Shown here piece after piece: positions 5,311-5,386 of a stretch of DNA of 5,386 bases; positions within the stretch are counted from its first letter, which is position 1, and each line of letters starts with the position of its first letter. Under the pieces are notes generated by a model, which was given only the letters and a program-made list of their open reading frames with translations, was not told the DNA's origin and made no database searches. Source of the DNA: Candidatus Dormiibacterota bacterium (lineage in GTDB: Bacteria > Chloroflexota > Dormibacteria > Aeolococcales > Aeolococcaceae); contig DAIDIX010000136.1 of assembly GCA_027451645.1 (NCBI GenBank), positions 1 to 5,386 on the forward strand. Direction: 5' to 3'. The position numbers were made by a program, and so were the translations under genes.

Positions 5311-5386
5311 TTGCAGTGAACGTGATTCGATCCTTATGTGCTCCAAACTGCACATGCAGATCTCTCACCTTGACCCCACTTTCACC

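Noticed and set aside
4993..5355. Minus-strand open frame with REDSNLRP...ETAALPTELRRP
   Set aside because: This is the antisense translation of the tRNA-Thr gene. This peptide type is a well-known false protein call over tRNA genes.

Overview
This is a bacterial chromosomal window of moderate GC (roughly half, estimated by eye). It has short intergenic gaps and purine-rich Shine-Dalgarno sites. The lineage cannot be fixed from the window. The leucyl-tRNA synthetase belongs to an atypical subgroup with an HVGN signature and a characteristic stretch after the KMSKS loop. From memory I associate that subgroup with candidate-phyla (Patescibacteria-type) bacteria or Chloroflexi rather than Proteobacteria or Firmicutes; this is a weak inference.

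Layout, left to right. At 1-446 (minus) is a MarR-family regulator cut by the left edge. Its promoter and a 10-bp inverted repeat lie just upstream, and a second inverted repeat sits beyond that. leuS (leucyl-tRNA synthetase) fills 544-2973 (minus). A divergent intergenic region (2974-3185) separates leuS from a plus-strand gene (3186-3653) for a small two-helix membrane protein resembling low-affinity iron permeases, with a coiled-coil tail. Convergent to it is a minus-strand VOC/glyoxalase-fold gene (3722-4087), and two overlapping inverted repeats lie at the junction. Upstream of the VOC gene, on the same strand, is a PrpE/ApaH-like metallophosphoesterase (4166-4965). Its 5' end is split between two reading frames at a G3C3T3 run. 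A roughly 250-bp intergenic stretch with two inverted repeats follows, then tRNA-Thr(CGU) at 5235-5310 on the plus strand.

The genes do not form an obvious pathway. leuS and tRNA-Thr serve translation, the MarR gene appears to be autoregulated, and the metallophosphoesterase and VOC genes could be co-transcribed (78-nt gap). The most notable signal is the metallophosphoesterase. A TTG start with a strong Shine-Dalgarno lies one frame away from the rest of the protein. The switch point carries two overlapping -1 slippery heptamers. A single-base sequencing error or a real frameshift mutation explains it equally well. I saw no CRISPR array, insertion sequence, prophage gene or convincing novel multi-gene system.
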